Part shown: in pieces, positions 21,730 to 33,370 of the stretch
Layout of the letters: each line of letters begins with the position of its first letter
Numbering within the stretch: the first letter of the stretch is position 1
Assembly: GCA_030278955.1 (NCBI GenBank)
Contig: JAOANR010000011.1
Span: 29,888,403 to 29,952,402 of the forward strand
Reading direction: 5' to 3'
Source of the DNA: Hygrophila difformis
Taxonomy: Eukaryota; Streptophyta; Magnoliopsida; Lamiales; Acanthaceae
Length of the DNA: 64,000 bases
Notes under the pieces: generated by a model
The model's database searches: none
Told to the model about the DNA's origin: nothing
The model's input: only the letters and a program-made list of their open reading frames with translations
Made by a program: the position numbers and the translations under genes

Positions 21730-23091
21730 ATGGATAGCCAAGGAGGTTTAGTGACCAGACCACCACTGCTCGATGGATCTAACTATGCCTACTGGAAAGA
21801 CCAAATGGAGGCGTTTCTCATTGCACTAGATGAAGGGGCATGGGACGCAGTGGAGAATCAATATCATCCTCCAATTGTTGAAGAAGATGGCGTGAAAACC
21901 TTCAAACCAAGGAGTGAATGGACTGCCGCAGAAAAACTTGCTGCTTCAAAGAACTCTAAAGCCCCTAATACCATTCACAATGCTCTCACGAAAGATCAGT
22001 ACAGACTCATTGCAGGATGCAAGATTGCTTACGACGTATGGACTACATTAGCCAATACCTACGAAGGTATGGCTTCGGTAAAGAAATCTAGAATCATCAC
22101 TCTTGATGCTCAATTTCATAAGATTTCTATGGATGATAATGAAACTGTCGGCCAATATATTGGTCGCATTCGTGATCTAACCAACCAAGCTCTTCAGCTT
22201 GGCAAAGTGTACTCTCAACAGGACATTGTAGGTAAAATCATTGGGACACTTCCTGAAAGGTTCAATGCAAAGGTGGCTGCACTTGAACTATACAAAGACT
22301 TTGATAAACTGCAGGTTGATGAACTAATGAGAATCCTACAATCATGGGAAATGGATCACTGTCCTCGAAGCAAAAGCAAACCAGTAGCATTCAAATCAAT
22401 GACCAATGATACGAGAGACTCTTCTATGGAAGATCTTGATTACTTCAGTGATGAAGAAGAACTGGCCATGCTGTCCAAAAGACTGAATCAGATTCTCAAA
22501 AATCGTAGATCAAGATTCAACTCCTCAAAGAAGGATGCCGGAGTCTCAAATGTCAGATCTACTCAGAAGGGATCTAAGCCATTTGACAAAAATAAATCCA
22601 AATCCTCCAGATCTGAAGACAACAAAGAAATCATCTTCTTTGAATGCGGTGGAAGAGGCCATATAAAAAGAGATTGTGCCAATCTCAGACCAAAGGAGTC
22701 TAGCAAGTCGTATCAAGTTACCTTCAGTGACTCAGAAGATGAGCAAGAATCCAATGAAAGTGGTTCTGACTATGGAGTAGCACTAGTTGGAACATGGGAT
22801 TCAGACAGCGAGAATGAACAGGATTCAGGTATATCACACAACTCTGTCAATATGGTTTCCTCTAACATGGTGAACTCTTCTCTTTACAAGGAACAGGAGG
22901 AAAGCATTGCCAAACTCAACATACTCTATGAGGAGACTTTTGAAAAACTGGAGATAGCTATTGCTGAATCGGTAGAAATACAAATTCAGAATGAAAATAG
23001 AATGACTCAGATCAAAAATCTCGAAGAGAAGAATCAAGCACTTGAAAAGGAGCTCGAAACACTGTCCAAGCAGTTGGATGAACTCCTTTGA
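21730..23091 (+). CDS. gag: copia gag (UBN2-type), SIRE/Maximus
   Basis: A 453-aa frame starts 36 nt after the PBS at [20 protein letters not shown]. The capsid-like region holds [12 protein letters not shown] (about residues 20-31), [12 protein letters not shown] (about 100) and [20 protein letters not shown] (about 140). It packages element RNA into cytoplasmic particles. The first zinc knuckle reads [14 protein letters not shown] (about 310): the first Cys is replaced by Phe, so it is defective. After an acidic stretch comes a coiled-coil tail (about 385-450). The frame stops at TGA 23089-23091, and similarity continues at once in the +1 frame with more coiled coil and an intact second knuckle. 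The stop therefore looks like a single-base frame break rather than the real end of gag. Confidence 0.9.
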   Translation: MDSQGGLVTRPPLLDGSNYAYWKDQMEAFLIALDEGAWDAVENQYHPPIVEEDGVKTFKPRSEWTAAEKLAASKNSKAPNTIHNALTKDQYRLIAGCKIAYDVWTTLANTYEGMASVKKSRIITLDAQFHKISMDDNETVGQYIGRIRDLTNQALQLGKVYSQQDIVGKIIGTLPERFNAKVAALELYKDFDKLQVDELMRILQSWEMDHCPRSKSKPVAFKSMTNDTRDSSMEDLDYFSDEEELAMLSKRLNQILKNRRSRFNSSKKDAGVSNVRSTQKGSKPFDKNKSKSSRSEDNKEIIFFECGGRGHIKRDCANLRPKESSKSYQVTFSDSEDEQESNESGSDYGVALVGTWDSDSENEQDSGISHNSVNMVSSNMVNSSLYKEQEESIAKLNILYEETFEKLEIAIAESVEIQIQNENRMTQIKNLEEKNQALEKELETLSKQLDELL

Positions 23092-26000
23092 AAAGAATGC
23101 TGAGCTTCAAAAGGATAATGACTATTTGGAAGATGAAAAGAACGACTACAGACTCTGGTACCACAGCATGTGTGGAAGGAAAGATGCTCTTCATATAGAA
23201 CTCACTGAGGTTCAACAAAAGCTGGCCAAAGCAGAAGAAACTCTTACTGCTCTAAACAAGGGAAAGGCAAAGCTGGATGACGTCATAGCTATGGGAAGAT
23301 CCAGTGGAAACAAACAAGGCCTCGGATATCAAGCCTCGACTTCAAAAGGAGAACACAAAAGAAAATTTGTGTCAGGAGGTATGCTAGGCGACCAAAGAAC
23401 AATCAAGAAGCCTCAACATCCATCTAGAAGAAGCAAGTGGACAAGAAGACCTCCTCCTCTCATCCCGCTCAGATGTGATTACTGTAGACTTGAAGGTCAC
23501 AAAACTAAGAATTGTGGCATCTTAGTCAAACACTTGCAAGAGGGCAAACCTGTTGTCTGGCCAAACGACAAGATTAAGATGAAGCTGATCTCCATCAAAT
23601 GTGAATGGATGCCCAAAGCTCAGAACAGATGTCATGTGGCGTTTCTCTCACACAAAAACAAATCCAAAGACAAAGTACGGTACTTTGACAGTGGGTGCTC
23701 CAAGCACATGACTGGTGAAAGGAACCTGTTGAAACACTACAAAGAAATTGATGGCGGATTTGTTGTCTTTGGAGATGGCAAAAAGGGTGCATTAATCGGA
23801 CAAGGAACCATTGAGAACAAGGGCTCTCGAGATCTATCTCCTGTGTTCTTTGTAGATGGACTTCAAGCCAACTTGATCAGCATCAGCCAATTATGTGATG
23901 AGGATCTTGTGGTTCAGTTCACCAAGAAAGACTGCCAAGTTTTCAATCAAAATCAAGAATGTGTCATGAGAGGTTTGCGCTCTAAAAATAATTGTTATCA
24001 CCTTGTTCAAACATGCAATTTTGGTACAGCTGCAGGTGAAAATCAAATCATGCTATGGCACGAGAGGCTTGGTCATATCAACTTCAAGGATCTTATTAAA
24101 CTCAGTAGAACTGAAGCTGTCAAAGGACTTCCTCACTTCAAGAACTCTAGTAGTGAGTTTTGTGACGAATGTGCCAAAAACAAACTACACAGGAGTTCAC
24201 ATAAGTTGTCTGAACAACTCGGATCAACCAACTGCCTGGACCTTCTTCACATGGATCTCATTGGTCCCACTGAGGTTGAAAGCTTGGGAGGTAAAAGATA
24301 TATTTTTGTGTGTGTTGATGATTATTCTAGATACACTTGGGTAGACTTTCTCAGGGAAAAAGGCGATGCATTCAAGGCGTTTGAGAAGCTGTGCAACCGA
24401 CTCATGACCGAAAGGGACACCAAAGTAAAAAGGATTCGAAGTGATCATGGTCGTGAATTCGAAAATCAGTCCTTTGAAGAGTATTGTACAACCCATGGGA
24501 TCAAACATGAATACTCGGCACCAAAAACCCCACAACAAAACGGAGTGGTTGAAAGAAGAAACCGGACTCTGCAAGAAATGTCAATGGTGATGCTCAACTC
24601 AAAGAATGTGGCGGAATTCCTTTGGGCAGAAGCCATCAACACAGCATGCTACACCATAAACCGTGTCTACCTAAGGCCAAACTCTCTTATGACCCCATAT
24701 GAGATTTGGAATGGTAAAAAGACATCTATTACATATTTCCATATTTTTGGTAGCAAATGTTTTGTCCTAAATGACAGGGAACATGTTGGAAAGTTTCAAG
24801 AAAAAAGCAATGAAGGGATATTTGTGGGATATTCTACGACAAGTCGAGCATACAGAGTATACCTTCCCAAGACCAAAAAGGTGCTGGAATCCACGAACGT
24901 GACCATAGAAGATGTGCCAAGCAAAGAGGATGCTCAACCTAATGATGATGAAACTCCTAGCTGTCAAGATGTTGATCAAAACAGTACTGTACAAACTACC
25001 TCTGATGCAACATCCACCAAAGGAGTCCAAACACCCAACATGGACACCAGGTCATGTGAAGCAGAGCCTCAAAAGGATCTAAATGGACGCATTCACAAGC
25101 ACCATGACCCCGAAGACATCATAGGTGATGTAAATGAAAAGAGGAAGACTTGTGGGAAAAAGATCGACTTCAAAGAACTAGCAGGCCTACACTGCTACAC
25201 TTCAAAGATCGAACCCTCCAAAGTGGAAGAAGCCCTTCAAGATGAACACTGGATTAATGTTATGCAGGATGAACTACTTCAGTTCGAAAGAAATGAAGTC
25301 TGGACCCTGGTTGAAAGACCTCAAGACAAGAACATAATTGGAACCAAGTGGGTCTTCCGCAACAAAAGTGATGAGAAAGGAAACATCACAATAAACAAGG
25401 CGAGACTAGTTGCTCAAGGTTACACTCAGGTCGAAGGAGTGGACTTCAGTGAAACATTTGCTCCTGTAGCTAGACTTGAAGCTGTCCGGCTCCTACTGTC
25501 CATCGCTTGCTCGCTAGGTTTCAAGCTCTACCAAATGGACGTCAAAAGTGCCTTCTTAAATGGCTGGCTCAATGAAGAAGTATATGTGGAACAACCCAGA
25601 GGATTCGAAGACCCTCATCATCCTCAACATGTCTATAGACTCAACAAGGCACTCTACGGTCTGAAACAAGCTCCCAGAGCTTGGTACGAAAGGCTCTCTA
25701 AGTACCTGCTTGAACATGGATTCGAAAGAGGAAGCTTGGACAAGACTCTCTTTATCAAAAGAGAGAGCAAAGGGATCCTCATCGCTCAAGTCTACGTTGA
25801 TGACATTGTCTTTGGATCAACGCATCATGTGCTCAAGGATCAATTCATCGAAATAATGGGTAAGGAGTTCGAAATGAACATGGTAGGGGAACTAACTTAT
25901 TTCCTTGGTTTGCAGGTTGCTCAGAAGAAAGATGGGATATTTCTAAGTCAAACCAAGTATGCCCGAAACATTGTTAAGAAGTTTGGCATGGAGTCCAGCA

Positions 26001-26737
26001 AACCTGCCCGAACGCCCATAGGGACTAACGACAAACTGAGCAAAGATCCGAGTGGCCAAAGTGTTGATCAGAAACTCTATCGAAGCATCATTGGAAGCCT
26101 TCTATATCTAGCTGCAAGTCGACCAGACATAAGCTATGCACTAGGAGTTTGTGCTCGATATCAAGCCGATCCCAAGGAATCACACTTAAAAGCTGCCAAA
26201 CGAGTGATCAAATATGTTTCAGGAACCAGTGATCTTGGTATATGGTACTCTAAGGAATCTAATCTTTCACTACTGGGTTATAGTGATGCAGATTGGGCAG
26301 GTGATGCGGATGACAGAAAAAGCACAACCGGAGGATGCTTCTATATTGGAACTAACTTAGTTAGTTGGTATAGCAAGAAACAAAGCTCCATATCTCTATC
26401 AACTGCTGAAGCCGAGTACATTGCTGCTGGAAGTTGTTGTGCACAATTGCTATGGATGAAGCAAATGATGCTAGATTATGGAATCGATCAAGAAATCCTC
26501 ACCATACTATGTGACAACATGAGTGCGATCAACATCTCCAAAAATCCGGTTCAACATGGGAGAACAAAGCACATTGAGCTCAGACACCACTTCATAAGGG
26601 ATCTTGTTGAAGAAGGAATAGTGTCCATCCAACATGTCAGAACTACTGAGCAACATGCGGATATCTTTACCAAGGCTCTAGATCGAGAGAGATTCGAAAA
26701 ATTAAGAAGAGACCTCGGCCTATGCACGATCACATAA
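23042..26737 (+). CDS. pol: copia pol (gag C-terminal tail, protease, integrase, RT, RNase H)
   Basis: A 1231-codon frame overlapping gag by 50 bp in +1. Real coding probably begins near 23085, so the first Met is an artefact of the frame. Order by residue: coiled coil (about 15-75); intact zinc knuckle C145-C148-H153-C158; aspartic protease DSG (216-218); integrase zinc HHCC (H340, H345, C374, C377); integrase core D405, D468, E504; reverse transcriptase with D833 and YVDD (918-921); RNase H D1082, E1123, D1158, D1207; stop at 26737. Integrase before RT defines Ty1/copia. All catalytic residues I can check are present. It copies element RNA to DNA and integrates it. No stop lies inside this frame. 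Confidence 0.95.
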   Translation: MKRSSKHCPSSWMNSFEKNAELQKDNDYLEDEKNDYRLWYHSMCGRKDALHIELTEVQQKLAKAEETLTALNKGKAKLDDVIAMGRSSGNKQGLGYQASTSKGEHKRKFVSGGMLGDQRTIKKPQHPSRRSKWTRRPPPLIPLRCDYCRLEGHKTKNCGILVKHLQEGKPVVWPNDKIKMKLISIKCEWMPKAQNRCHVAFLSHKNKSKDKVRYFDSGCSKHMTGERNLLKHYKEIDGGFVVFGDGKKGALIGQGTIENKGSRDLSPVFFVDGLQANLISISQLCDEDLVVQFTKKDCQVFNQNQECVMRGLRSKNNCYHLVQTCNFGTAAGENQIMLWHERLGHINFKDLIKLSRTEAVKGLPHFKNSSSEFCDECAKNKLHRSSHKLSEQLGSTNCLDLLHMDLIGPTEVESLGGKRYIFVCVDDYSRYTWVDFLREKGDAFKAFEKLCNRLMTERDTKVKRIRSDHGREFENQSFEEYCTTHGIKHEYSAPKTPQQNGVVERRNRTLQEMSMVMLNSKNVAEFLWAEAINTACYTINRVYLRPNSLMTPYEIWNGKKTSITYFHIFGSKCFVLNDREHVGKFQEKSNEGIFVGYSTTSRAYRVYLPKTKKVLESTNVTIEDVPSKEDAQPNDDETPSCQDVDQNSTVQTTSDATSTKGVQTPNMDTRSCEAEPQKDLNGRIHKHHDPEDIIGDVNEKRKTCGKKIDFKELAGLHCYTSKIEPSKVEEALQDEHWINVMQDELLQFERNEVWTLVERPQDKNIIGTKWVFRNKSDEKGNITINKARLVAQGYTQVEGVDFSETFAPVARLEAVRLLLSIACSLGFKLYQMDVKSAFLNGWLNEEVYVEQPRGFEDPHHPQHVYRLNKALYGLKQAPRAWYERLSKYLLEHGFERGSLDKTLFIKRESKGILIAQVYVDDIVFGSTHHVLKDQFIEIMGKEFEMNMVGELTYFLGLQVAQKKDGIFLSQTKYARNIVKKFGMESSKPARTPIGTNDKLSKDPSGQSVDQKLYRSIIGSLLYLAASRPDISYALGVCARYQADPKESHLKAAKRVIKYVSGTSDLGIWYSKESNLSLLGYSDADWAGDADDRKSTTGGCFYIGTNLVSWYSKKQSSISLSTAEAEYIAAGSCCAQLLWMKQMMLDYGIDQEILTILCDNMSAINISKNPVQHGRTKHIELRHHFIRDLVEEGIVSIQHVRTTEQHADIFTKALDRERFEKLRRDLGLCTIT

Positions 26738-27179
26738 TATCCCGAAATTTGTGGAATAAGATTTATTTTTGTGCAATTTCCATAATTTATATAATCTTAT
26801 ATATATCATTACCTTAATTAAATTACTCTTATTATTTTGTTAAGAAAATCTTTGCAGGATCATTAGCATACCATGCCTTCCAAAAATTCAAATTTTGGAA
26901 TCAAATTTGAACTTGATGTGACAGGCGCGTGAGGCGGGAGCGGTTATTCACACAACTTCATTCAAAAACGTGATGATTGCAATTATGGGAAGTTGTGATC
27001 CTCCTACCATTTTTTATTAAGGGAAGTTGCAATTTCATTACTCAAGATTTCATTGTGATCGAGTTTCCTTAATCTCTTTTTCTCTCTCGGTCTCATATAC
27101 TCTCCTCCGTCTAGTTGTTCAAAAAAATTTCACATTCTCCCTCACTTGCTCTTGCCAAAAGTTTTCTCTTTCAGCTACA
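26738..27179 (+). other. spacer between pol and the third ORF
   Basis: Non-coding. A T/C-rich tract ending in TTTCAGCTACA (27030-27178) precedes the ORF3 start and could serve as a 3' splice or leader region for a separate transcript. No TATA box is clear. Confidence 0.45.
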
Positions 27180-28895
27180 ATGGTGAAGACACGAGGAAGC
27201 CAAGGTTCCAAATCACAAGACCCGACTCCCTCCTCGACTGCTGGAAGCAAGAAGGTGATCTCACCCGAGGAGTCTAGTGCAAAGGGACGTGCGAAGGCGG
27301 TCCAAAAGGCGATCATGGAGCAAACCATCTCTGAAACTCCATCCTTGGCTGCTGTTCCATTCCACTCTTCTTCTCCATCCACTGCCGGAGAAAGAGGAGC
27401 CACTGGTGGTGTTCAAGATCCGCTCGATATTCGAGCAGAAGTTGCTGGAGCCAACATCATGAAGGAAAAGGATACCAAGGTCCAAAAGACGAAGGGAAAG
27501 GCGGTTTCGACCTCAAAAACACGAGAGAAAGCAGTCGCAAAGAAGAACGCCTCTATAAGTGAACGTGTCGAGGCAGACCTTGCCAAGGCACTCAAGCCTC
27601 TGGATGCCATTCTGGCAAACCTCCCTTCCATGGGAACTGCTCAAGCCACCACAACCTCTGCTCCCGCTACAACTGAAGGAACCACTGTCAAGGATGCACA
27701 GAAGGTGTCCACTACAAAGCCCAAGAAGAAAACTCCTGCGAAGAAGGCCGCGGTAGAACCAAGTGTCGTGACCGACCCTGCTCCTGTCGCCACCACTGAG
27801 GCAACCCCTGAAGAACCACTTCAGATCACTGCACCAGAGACTCACACTAGTCCACCGAAGGCGTCTGAACCAGTCACTGAACCACTGGACGAGGAAGAAC
27901 TCGACTCAGACTATGTTCAAGAGGACGCTGATGAAAGTTCTGGAGACGAATCGATGATCGATATCAGCGATGATGAAAGAGATTATGCTGTGAGCAAAAT
28001 CGCCGAAGAAATCGCTTGGACTGCCAGCCAGAAATGGAAACATGTACTGAGAAAAGAAGTTGAGCAAGTCGTGGCTGCCAAAGAACCTGTTCACACTGAA
28101 GTTGTTCACACTGAGGATGGGCAGGAAGAGGAAGAAGAGGATGAGGAATCCTCAAGCTCTGAGGATGATCCAAACAAAGAGTCTGGAGGTGACACCGAAC
28201 ACCTTCAGGAGAATGCCCCTGATCCGACTGAGGGGGAGAATCCCACAGAAGACAAGTCTGAAGAGTTGGGGTCTCAAGACACCCAAAGTGGAGACGAAAA
28301 AACCGACGAAGAAGAATCAGGAGAAGAAGAAGCTGAGTCAGAAAAGAAGGTTGATGAAGATGCTGATGCAGATCTTGTAGAAGAGGTGGAGCCCCAGACA
28401 GAAACTCGAGTACCAACCCCGCCTGCCAGGAGTTCCCCCAAGAAGTCCGAACCCAAAAAGCGGACTCGTTCTGAACCTGAAGCCTCTGCAAAAGCATCTG
28501 GATCCAAGAAAAGCAAGATTGCTGAATTCTCTTCCGAGGACCATGAACCAGAGATCATCGATGCTGAGAACGCCATTTCTATTGACTTCTATTATGAAGT
28601 GTCCAAGCACTACTTTTCAACAGTTTTGGAAAAGATGAAGGTTCATCCTGAGATACGATTTGCTGCTGAACGCTATGAGGAAATGGGGTGGCACAAGTAC
28701 CTGGAGGACAGGTCCCTTTTGTTTTGGGGAACGGAGATCAAGCAGTACAAGGGACAGCTAGTTAGGCATTTTTATGCAAACCTGAGCTCAGAAGTCCTCA
28801 ACACCAAAAGCCCCTGGTTCGAACTCTGCTATGCTCATGGCGAGTTGTTTGAACTCAAAGCAAGGGCCCTGAACCGCTTTCTCCAGCAAACATGA
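27180..28895 (+). CDS. third ORF of the copia element: acidic, Lys-rich protein in the env position
   Basis: The start is ATG 27180 (ACAATGG context), giving 571 aa; the open frame extends upstream without a good start. The N-terminal third is Lys/Ala/Ser/Thr-rich (KAKAVQK, PKKKTPAKKA). The centre is strongly acidic (about residues 235-425: EEEEEDEESSSSEDD). A basic patch KKSEPKKRTRSEP resembles a nuclear localisation signal. The C-terminal about 110 residues are globular (YYEVSKHYFSTVLEKM, RHFYANLSSEV) and resemble the plant domain often annotated 'putative plant transposon protein'; I make that link from memory only. No signal peptide or membrane segment is visible, so it is not an envelope-like protein. 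The TGA at 28893 follows a one-base frame change; the reading continues at 28896-29199. Confidence 0.75.
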   Translation: MVKTRGSQGSKSQDPTPSSTAGSKKVISPEESSAKGRAKAVQKAIMEQTISETPSLAAVPFHSSSPSTAGERGATGGVQDPLDIRAEVAGANIMKEKDTKVQKTKGKAVSTSKTREKAVAKKNASISERVEADLAKALKPLDAILANLPSMGTAQATTTSAPATTEGTTVKDAQKVSTTKPKKKTPAKKAAVEPSVVTDPAPVATTEATPEEPLQITAPETHTSPPKASEPVTEPLDEEELDSDYVQEDADESSGDESMIDISDDERDYAVSKIAEEIAWTASQKWKHVLRKEVEQVVAAKEPVHTEVVHTEDGQEEEEEDEESSSSEDDPNKESGGDTEHLQENAPDPTEGENPTEDKSEELGSQDTQSGDEKTDEEESGEEEAESEKKVDEDADADLVEEVEPQTETRVPTPPARSSPKKSEPKKRTRSEPEASAKASGSKKSKIAEFSSEDHEPEIIDAENAISIDFYYEVSKHYFSTVLEKMKVHPEIRFAAERYEEMGWHKYLEDRSLLFWGTEIKQYKGQLVRHFYANLSSEVLNTKSPWFELCYAHGELFELKARALNRFLQQT

Positions 28896-29199
28896 TCAAC
28901 CGGAGGACATTGCCGACTTAAAACTCTCTGCAAACTTTGCCAAGAAGAAGCCTGATTTGGCTGGTCCAGGAGGCAGGATCCCTGTGAAGGATGCCTTCTC
29001 CATGCTCCGTGAGAACCTCACTGACCACATCAATCATCTTAAAGCGTTGGAAGCTCAAGTGCACCTGCATGTTCAATCTGCTGAAAAGATGTTCAGACAG
29101 CTTCCTGATGTTTGGTCGGATGAAGATGAGCCATTGGATACCAATCCAGAGGAGGAGTCCAGCGAATCTGATGCTGCTTCCTCTGATGACTCAGAGTGA
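28896..29199 (+). pseudogene. C-terminal remainder of the third ORF, out of frame
   Basis: In the +1 frame the sequence continues with DIADLKLSANFAKKKPDLAG, an amphipathic stretch (LRENLTDHINHLKALEAQVH, likely coiled coil) and an acidic end SSESDAASSDDSE. The stop is at 29199. It is the natural tail of the preceding protein, separated by one extra base near 28886-28892. Confidence 0.7.
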
Positions 29200-29621
29200 T
29201 ATGCCCTTTTTGGGCAAATTATGTGCCAGAGGGGGAGTAAAGTTGATCAACCATTCTGATCGGTACCTCTGGACACTTGAAGGAAGGAAGTCTGCACCAC
29301 TTCTGCTGGGTAATTTTTTCTTGTCTTACTTTTGGGCAAACTGTTTTTCGTTTTGTTTTGCTGGACAATTGCACTATAGCCTGTAATAATTAAATTGTGA
29401 TCTTACTTGCTTTATTTTATTGCCATGTGCCTGTTTTGATGTAAATGCTCCTAGAATATTTGATAGGCTATCTTTACGGAGCATTAGTATAGTTTGTCTT
29501 GAATTGGGAATCAATGTAATTGGTGGTTGGGTCTCAATGGGATATTTTCTACATTCCTTGTTATTGTGTTAATTGTTTGGACATCGGTTGAGTCAACTCT
29601 TATACTGGCCCACATTATGCC
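29200..29621 (+). other. 3' untranslated region of the copia element
   Basis: Non-coding. It contains a G-run (AGAGGGGGAGTAAAG, 29228-29242) resembling a second, weaker purine tract upstream of the main PPT. Confidence 0.5.
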
Positions 29622-29635
29622 AAAAAGGGGGAGAT
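29622..29635 (+). other. polypurine tract of the copia element
   Basis: AAAAAGGGGGAGAT directly before the 3' LTR. Confidence 0.93.
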
Positions 29636-30553
29636 TGTTGGGAACCAGTTTTGAGCAAATGTGTTCACAACCGACGTCTGAACTACTTTGTTGGACCAAC
29701 CACATCATCAGAAGACAAACTATTTAAGGGAAGAGACGCTGGCGAATCTGCAATGGTATTACTCCCAACGGCTAGCTGATTCCCTGCCCGGATCTTGCAC
29801 ATGAAGTATGGAAACCAAGATCTCTTAATCCGGGCAACTCCATTCTAAGGATCCGCGCATTTATGGAAAGAAGATCTTCAACCTTAGAATGGAGGAAAGG
29901 TTACTCTCTTCAAATAGGACGGCCAAGGGGAGAAGATGCACGACTAATTATTCACTGATACCCTTGTGCAATCGAAAGCAATTGTGAAGAGAGAAATTAT
30001 CTTCCTTCCGTGTTCGTGAGTTTATCATCTCAAAGGAAGAAATTCGATCAACACTTCCTCGGGTGGATTGATCGATAGTGTACCACAGTGCGCTTGATTG
30101 AAGTAGACGAATTCAATCAAGGCTTTCGAGGAGTCGTCAACTCAAGAGCTTTAAAGGATAGATCAAAGAAGGAGACTCGCCAACAGGTTTCAACCAATGG
30201 CAACTTGAAGGAGGAGCCTTCAAGGAATTGAAGCAAGGTCGGGGAGATCTTCACCAAGGCAGGGGGAGTGCCTTGGTCCGACAATTCAGTCCGCTTGGTG
30301 ATTGGAGTTGGGCGTGATTAATCACTATTGTTTGATCGAGGATCAAGTTAAAACAATTAGTGAATCTCCTGGATTGGTATCCCCCAGATGTAGGCTTGTG
30401 CCGAACTGGGTCAACAAACCTTGAGTTCGTTACCTTTACAGTTTATTTACTTTCCGCTGCATAATATCTTAAACTGTTTAACGTGTCCACGAAAGGTGTT
30501 TGAACTAGTTTTCAGGACTACTAAATTGGTTATCCACACAAACGGACCTAACA
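29636..30553 (+). repeat. 3' LTR of the copia element
   Basis: 918 bp from TGTTGGGAACCAG to GGACCTAACA, about 98.5% identical to the 5' LTR by eye, followed by ATTTG (30554-30558), the second copy of the target duplication. Confidence 0.95.
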
Positions 30554-31100
30554 ATTTGCTCTGTGCGTACCGAGTCAGATGTGTTGTGCAACTAATCCAT
30601 GGTCTTCCTCTGGCTAATTTTGCCATTTATCGGTATACACTTCTGTTTATCATCGAGTGTGTTGACGGCTTGGCTATGCACTTAAAATTCCCCAGTTTCT
30701 CCTTAACAAATTCTTACCCTAAGCTCATCATCTCATTAATTACTGGTTTGACTCCGCCTGATCTTCTTGAGCAATGCACCCATCGCAACTACATCCTTCC
30801 TGTACTGGTACATATTAATGATATTTTTCCCATTTATTTATCTCCATTGATTAGTTACTGTAGTATACCATAGAAGCCTTCCGGTCTTCGGAATAAAAGC
30901 CGATATGTGAGATCGAGTCTTGGAAGGTGGGATAACAACCCTAGTTTTGAAAGTGGCGGCGTTATAGAACAGGTCCAATCCTAGTGTTGAAAGAGGCAGC
31001 GTTATAGAATAGGTCATCGCTAGTGTACTTACAGGACCAATTGCATAATTTGAAAAATATACAGGGCAAAAACAAATAAATCGAATCAGCTAACTTATGA
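30554..31100. other. intergenic flank of the copia element
   Basis: Continuation of the pre-insertion site. A short imperfect tandem repeat (TTGAAAGTGGCGGCGTTATAG and a variant) lies at 30940-31020. No gene recognised. Confidence 0.5.
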
Positions 31101-31165
31101 GATAATATCTTTGGAAAAACAGCTAAATCAATCACCTATTTTGTAAGAGAATTTAAGATAAATTA

Positions 31166-31575
31166 ACATATTTAAAGACAAAATAACTTAAAACAGTGTT
31201 CAATCAGCTCTTTTTTAAACTGCAGTAAATAGTAACATTTTGGATTTTGGCTTATTTTAGGCAAAAAGTTAGTTTCGAAATTATCAAACAGCTAGTTTTA
31301 ACTAATTATTACTCATAAAAACAGTTAACAACTAATAGCTAATTCCCAAATTGGGCTAATGTGAGAAACATTAGCTTTTTTAAAAAGACGAAATAACTTA
31401 AAACACCGTTCAACTACTTTTGAAACCACTGCAAATAGCGGCATTTTGGATTTTAACTTATTCTAAGCAAAAAGTTGGTCTCAAAATTGTCAAAGAGCTA
31501 ATTTTGACTAATTGCTTATACACGTAAGCAATCGGTAACAACTAACAGCTAATTTTCAAACAACTCATAAACTAA
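31166..31575 (+). repeat. two tandem copies of an about 200-bp AT-rich repeat
   Basis: 31185-31360 and 31385-31570 share GACGAAATAACTTAAAAC-like starts, GCATTTTGGATTTT, CTTATT...GCAAAAAGTT and AACAACTAACAGCTAATT ends. The copies are diverged. The class is unknown; it may be a MITE dimer. Confidence 0.6.
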
Positions 31576-32350
31576 ATTGGTACTAAGGTTAAGTTACTGG
31601 ACTAAATGGATAATTTTTCCCTTTATTTGGATGTCCCAATAAATTAGAGAATTTTTATTTTGGATAAAATGCCAATTCCAAATTCACTAACATTTGTAAA
31701 TCCAAACCTACTAGTCTACTACCATAACATTAATAATAAATAAATAAAATTCGAATCTAACTACCATCACATCATATGGAAATTTTTAATTGACCACCAC
31801 AATAAGAAAAAAAGGAAAAAAAAATTGCTGATAACAACACCTCGAAAAGCGACGATAAAAGCTTCACTAACACATATTTAGGTTTTGCCACTCTTTTTGC
31901 CACACCCAAGCATCATTCATCGGGCCACTTTTTTGTTGTGAGATCTATCCCCACCCAAAATTGCGAGACAAAAAAAAAAAAACCAAAAAGGTTCTTATTT
32001 AGGGGGGACGGAGGAAGATAACTTATTTTTTATATATAATTTCTTTCTATTTCCATGTTTGATGATAGTAGCATTTAATTTACTAGGTCGAGCACAATAT
32101 ATTCAAAAATTTGGGCCGTAAAAATTTTTGTTTTGGGCCAAGTGACTTTCAAATTTCTAGACGATTCTATGTAATTAATATTAACCGTGGGGATTGAATG
32201 TATCCGAACCACAAGAAACGCAAATAGAATGGAGTACATTCTAGATAGTTCGCCAAGGCTCTAGCATGGTCCGACAAGGAATGTTCTAGGCGATGAACAT
32301 TAACCGTAGGACTAAACTTATCCTCTCCATCTATTGAAGACTACAACAAC

Positions 32351-32358
32351 TATATAAT
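32351..32358 (+). promoter_or_regulatory. TATA box of duplicated promoter, copy 1
   Basis: CTATATAATAGGGC, about 100 nt before the exon. It aligns with 37418-37425 in copy 2. Confidence 0.55.
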
Positions 32359-32704
32359 AGGGCATGATGCGAACATCACCAGCACTACTCTAAAATTTCC
32401 TTTTCCATTCCTTTCTCATTGCCTTTGAAGTTTTGACTGATACTCAAGACTTCCATACTGGTGGTCTGTTGGCCACAACTATAGGTATGAGCTTATCGAA
32501 ACTTCCATCATTTTTCCTTATTTCCTTGTTATTTTGTTTTCTGATTTGACAATTGATTAATTCACATGATCAACCTTCTTATGTGTCCGTCTAATGCCTA
32601 TAGAATGCCATGATCCCAATTACTCGTTGCTTCTTAAAATAAATTCACAGCGGAAGGATTTGACAAAATTTAAGGTGAAAAAGTTTTGTGTTCTAAATAT
32701 TTTT

Positions 32705-32839
32705 CACTACAAGAATTTTGGGAGATGGCAAAAGAATTTTGTGGCCTTGGTCATTCGCCGGTGCACAAAGAAGGTGATAAATCCGTCAGGCACGAAATTT
32801 GTCTTATTTTTCTCGCTTTCCCGTGAATTTTTTGTAGTA
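32705..32839 (+). mobile_element. CACTA-type MITE
   Basis: The left end CACTACAAGAATTTTG and right end AATTTTTTGTAGTA are inverted ends of the CACTA superfamily, flanked on both sides by TTT (3-bp duplication, 32702-32704 and 32840-32842). 135 bp, non-coding, inside the first intron of copy 1. Confidence 0.55.
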
Positions 32840-33370
32840 TTTGGATGATTATTTTTTTAATTTTTGGTTTGGATTTAGAAATTAAATTGAGCCTTGATGT
32901 TTACTTAATTACTGTGGTTCAAACTCTGCATCACATAATAACATTGTACTTCTATTCAGATTGCAATGGTAACAAAGGAAATTGGTAAAAGGAATGTCGA
33001 ATACAGAATGGCAAGCTTGAAGATGGAGAGTGAAGGAAGTCTTTGCGCAATTTTAATTGGTATAATATTTCCAAATAAATTTTTGTCTTTTCATGTCAAT
33101 AAATATGCATATTAGTTACTATTTACTATTTCTTTTATTTTTGCTCCATAAGATATACTCACACCTAGATTGACTAATTCATTTTTTGATTTCTTTGGAA
33201 CCTTCAGTGATCTGGCCGGGATATTATGTTTTCGCCCCTCGAATTTTTTTTCTCCTCCCTTTCATTCTTATTTTCGGGCTAATTGTATGAATTTTCATTA
33301 GGTTTTTTGGAATTGGTGGTGTTGGTGATTCAGGTATTGTGAAATATTTTTGCAACACTTTGAGCTTTCA

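Larger units (their letters stand above)
20763..30553 (+). mobile_element. full-length Ty1/copia element, SIRE/Maximus type
   Basis: A 9791-bp element with two 918-bp LTRs, a tRNA-Met PBS, gag, pol (PR-IN-RT-RNase H order), a third ORF, a PPT and an ATTTG target duplication. The large size, long interval between pol and 3' LTR and RNase H wording ([20 protein letters not shown]) fit the SIRE/Maximus lineage. By eye the LTRs differ by about 14 substitutions and no indels (about 1.5%), so insertion is recent. One frame break lies between gag and pol and one in the third ORF, so this copy is probably not autonomous. Confidence 0.95.
31630..33110 (+). pseudogene. duplicated gene 5' region, copy 1 (promoter and first exon, start codon lost)
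   Basis: It aligns with 36485-38110: shared GATGTCCCAATAAATTAGA, TAGGTTTTG.CACTCTTTTTGC, TTTACTAGGTCGAGCA, ATTCTAGATAGTTCG, TATA box TATATAAT (32351-32358) and the first exon ending ACTATAG|GTATGAGC (32484/32485). Copy 2 has a clean ATG in the exon; here the same place reads TTGACTGATACTCAAG, so the start is lost. A possible second exon (32960-33059, flanked by CAG and GT) contains AGCTTGAAGATGGAGAGTGA, which has a partner in copy 2 near 38055. I do not recognise the protein. Confidence 0.6.

Noticed and set aside
30421..30873. 150-aa ORF at the copia 3' boundary
   Set aside because: It crosses from LTR into flanking DNA and its first part exists only because of the LTR; no recognisable domain.
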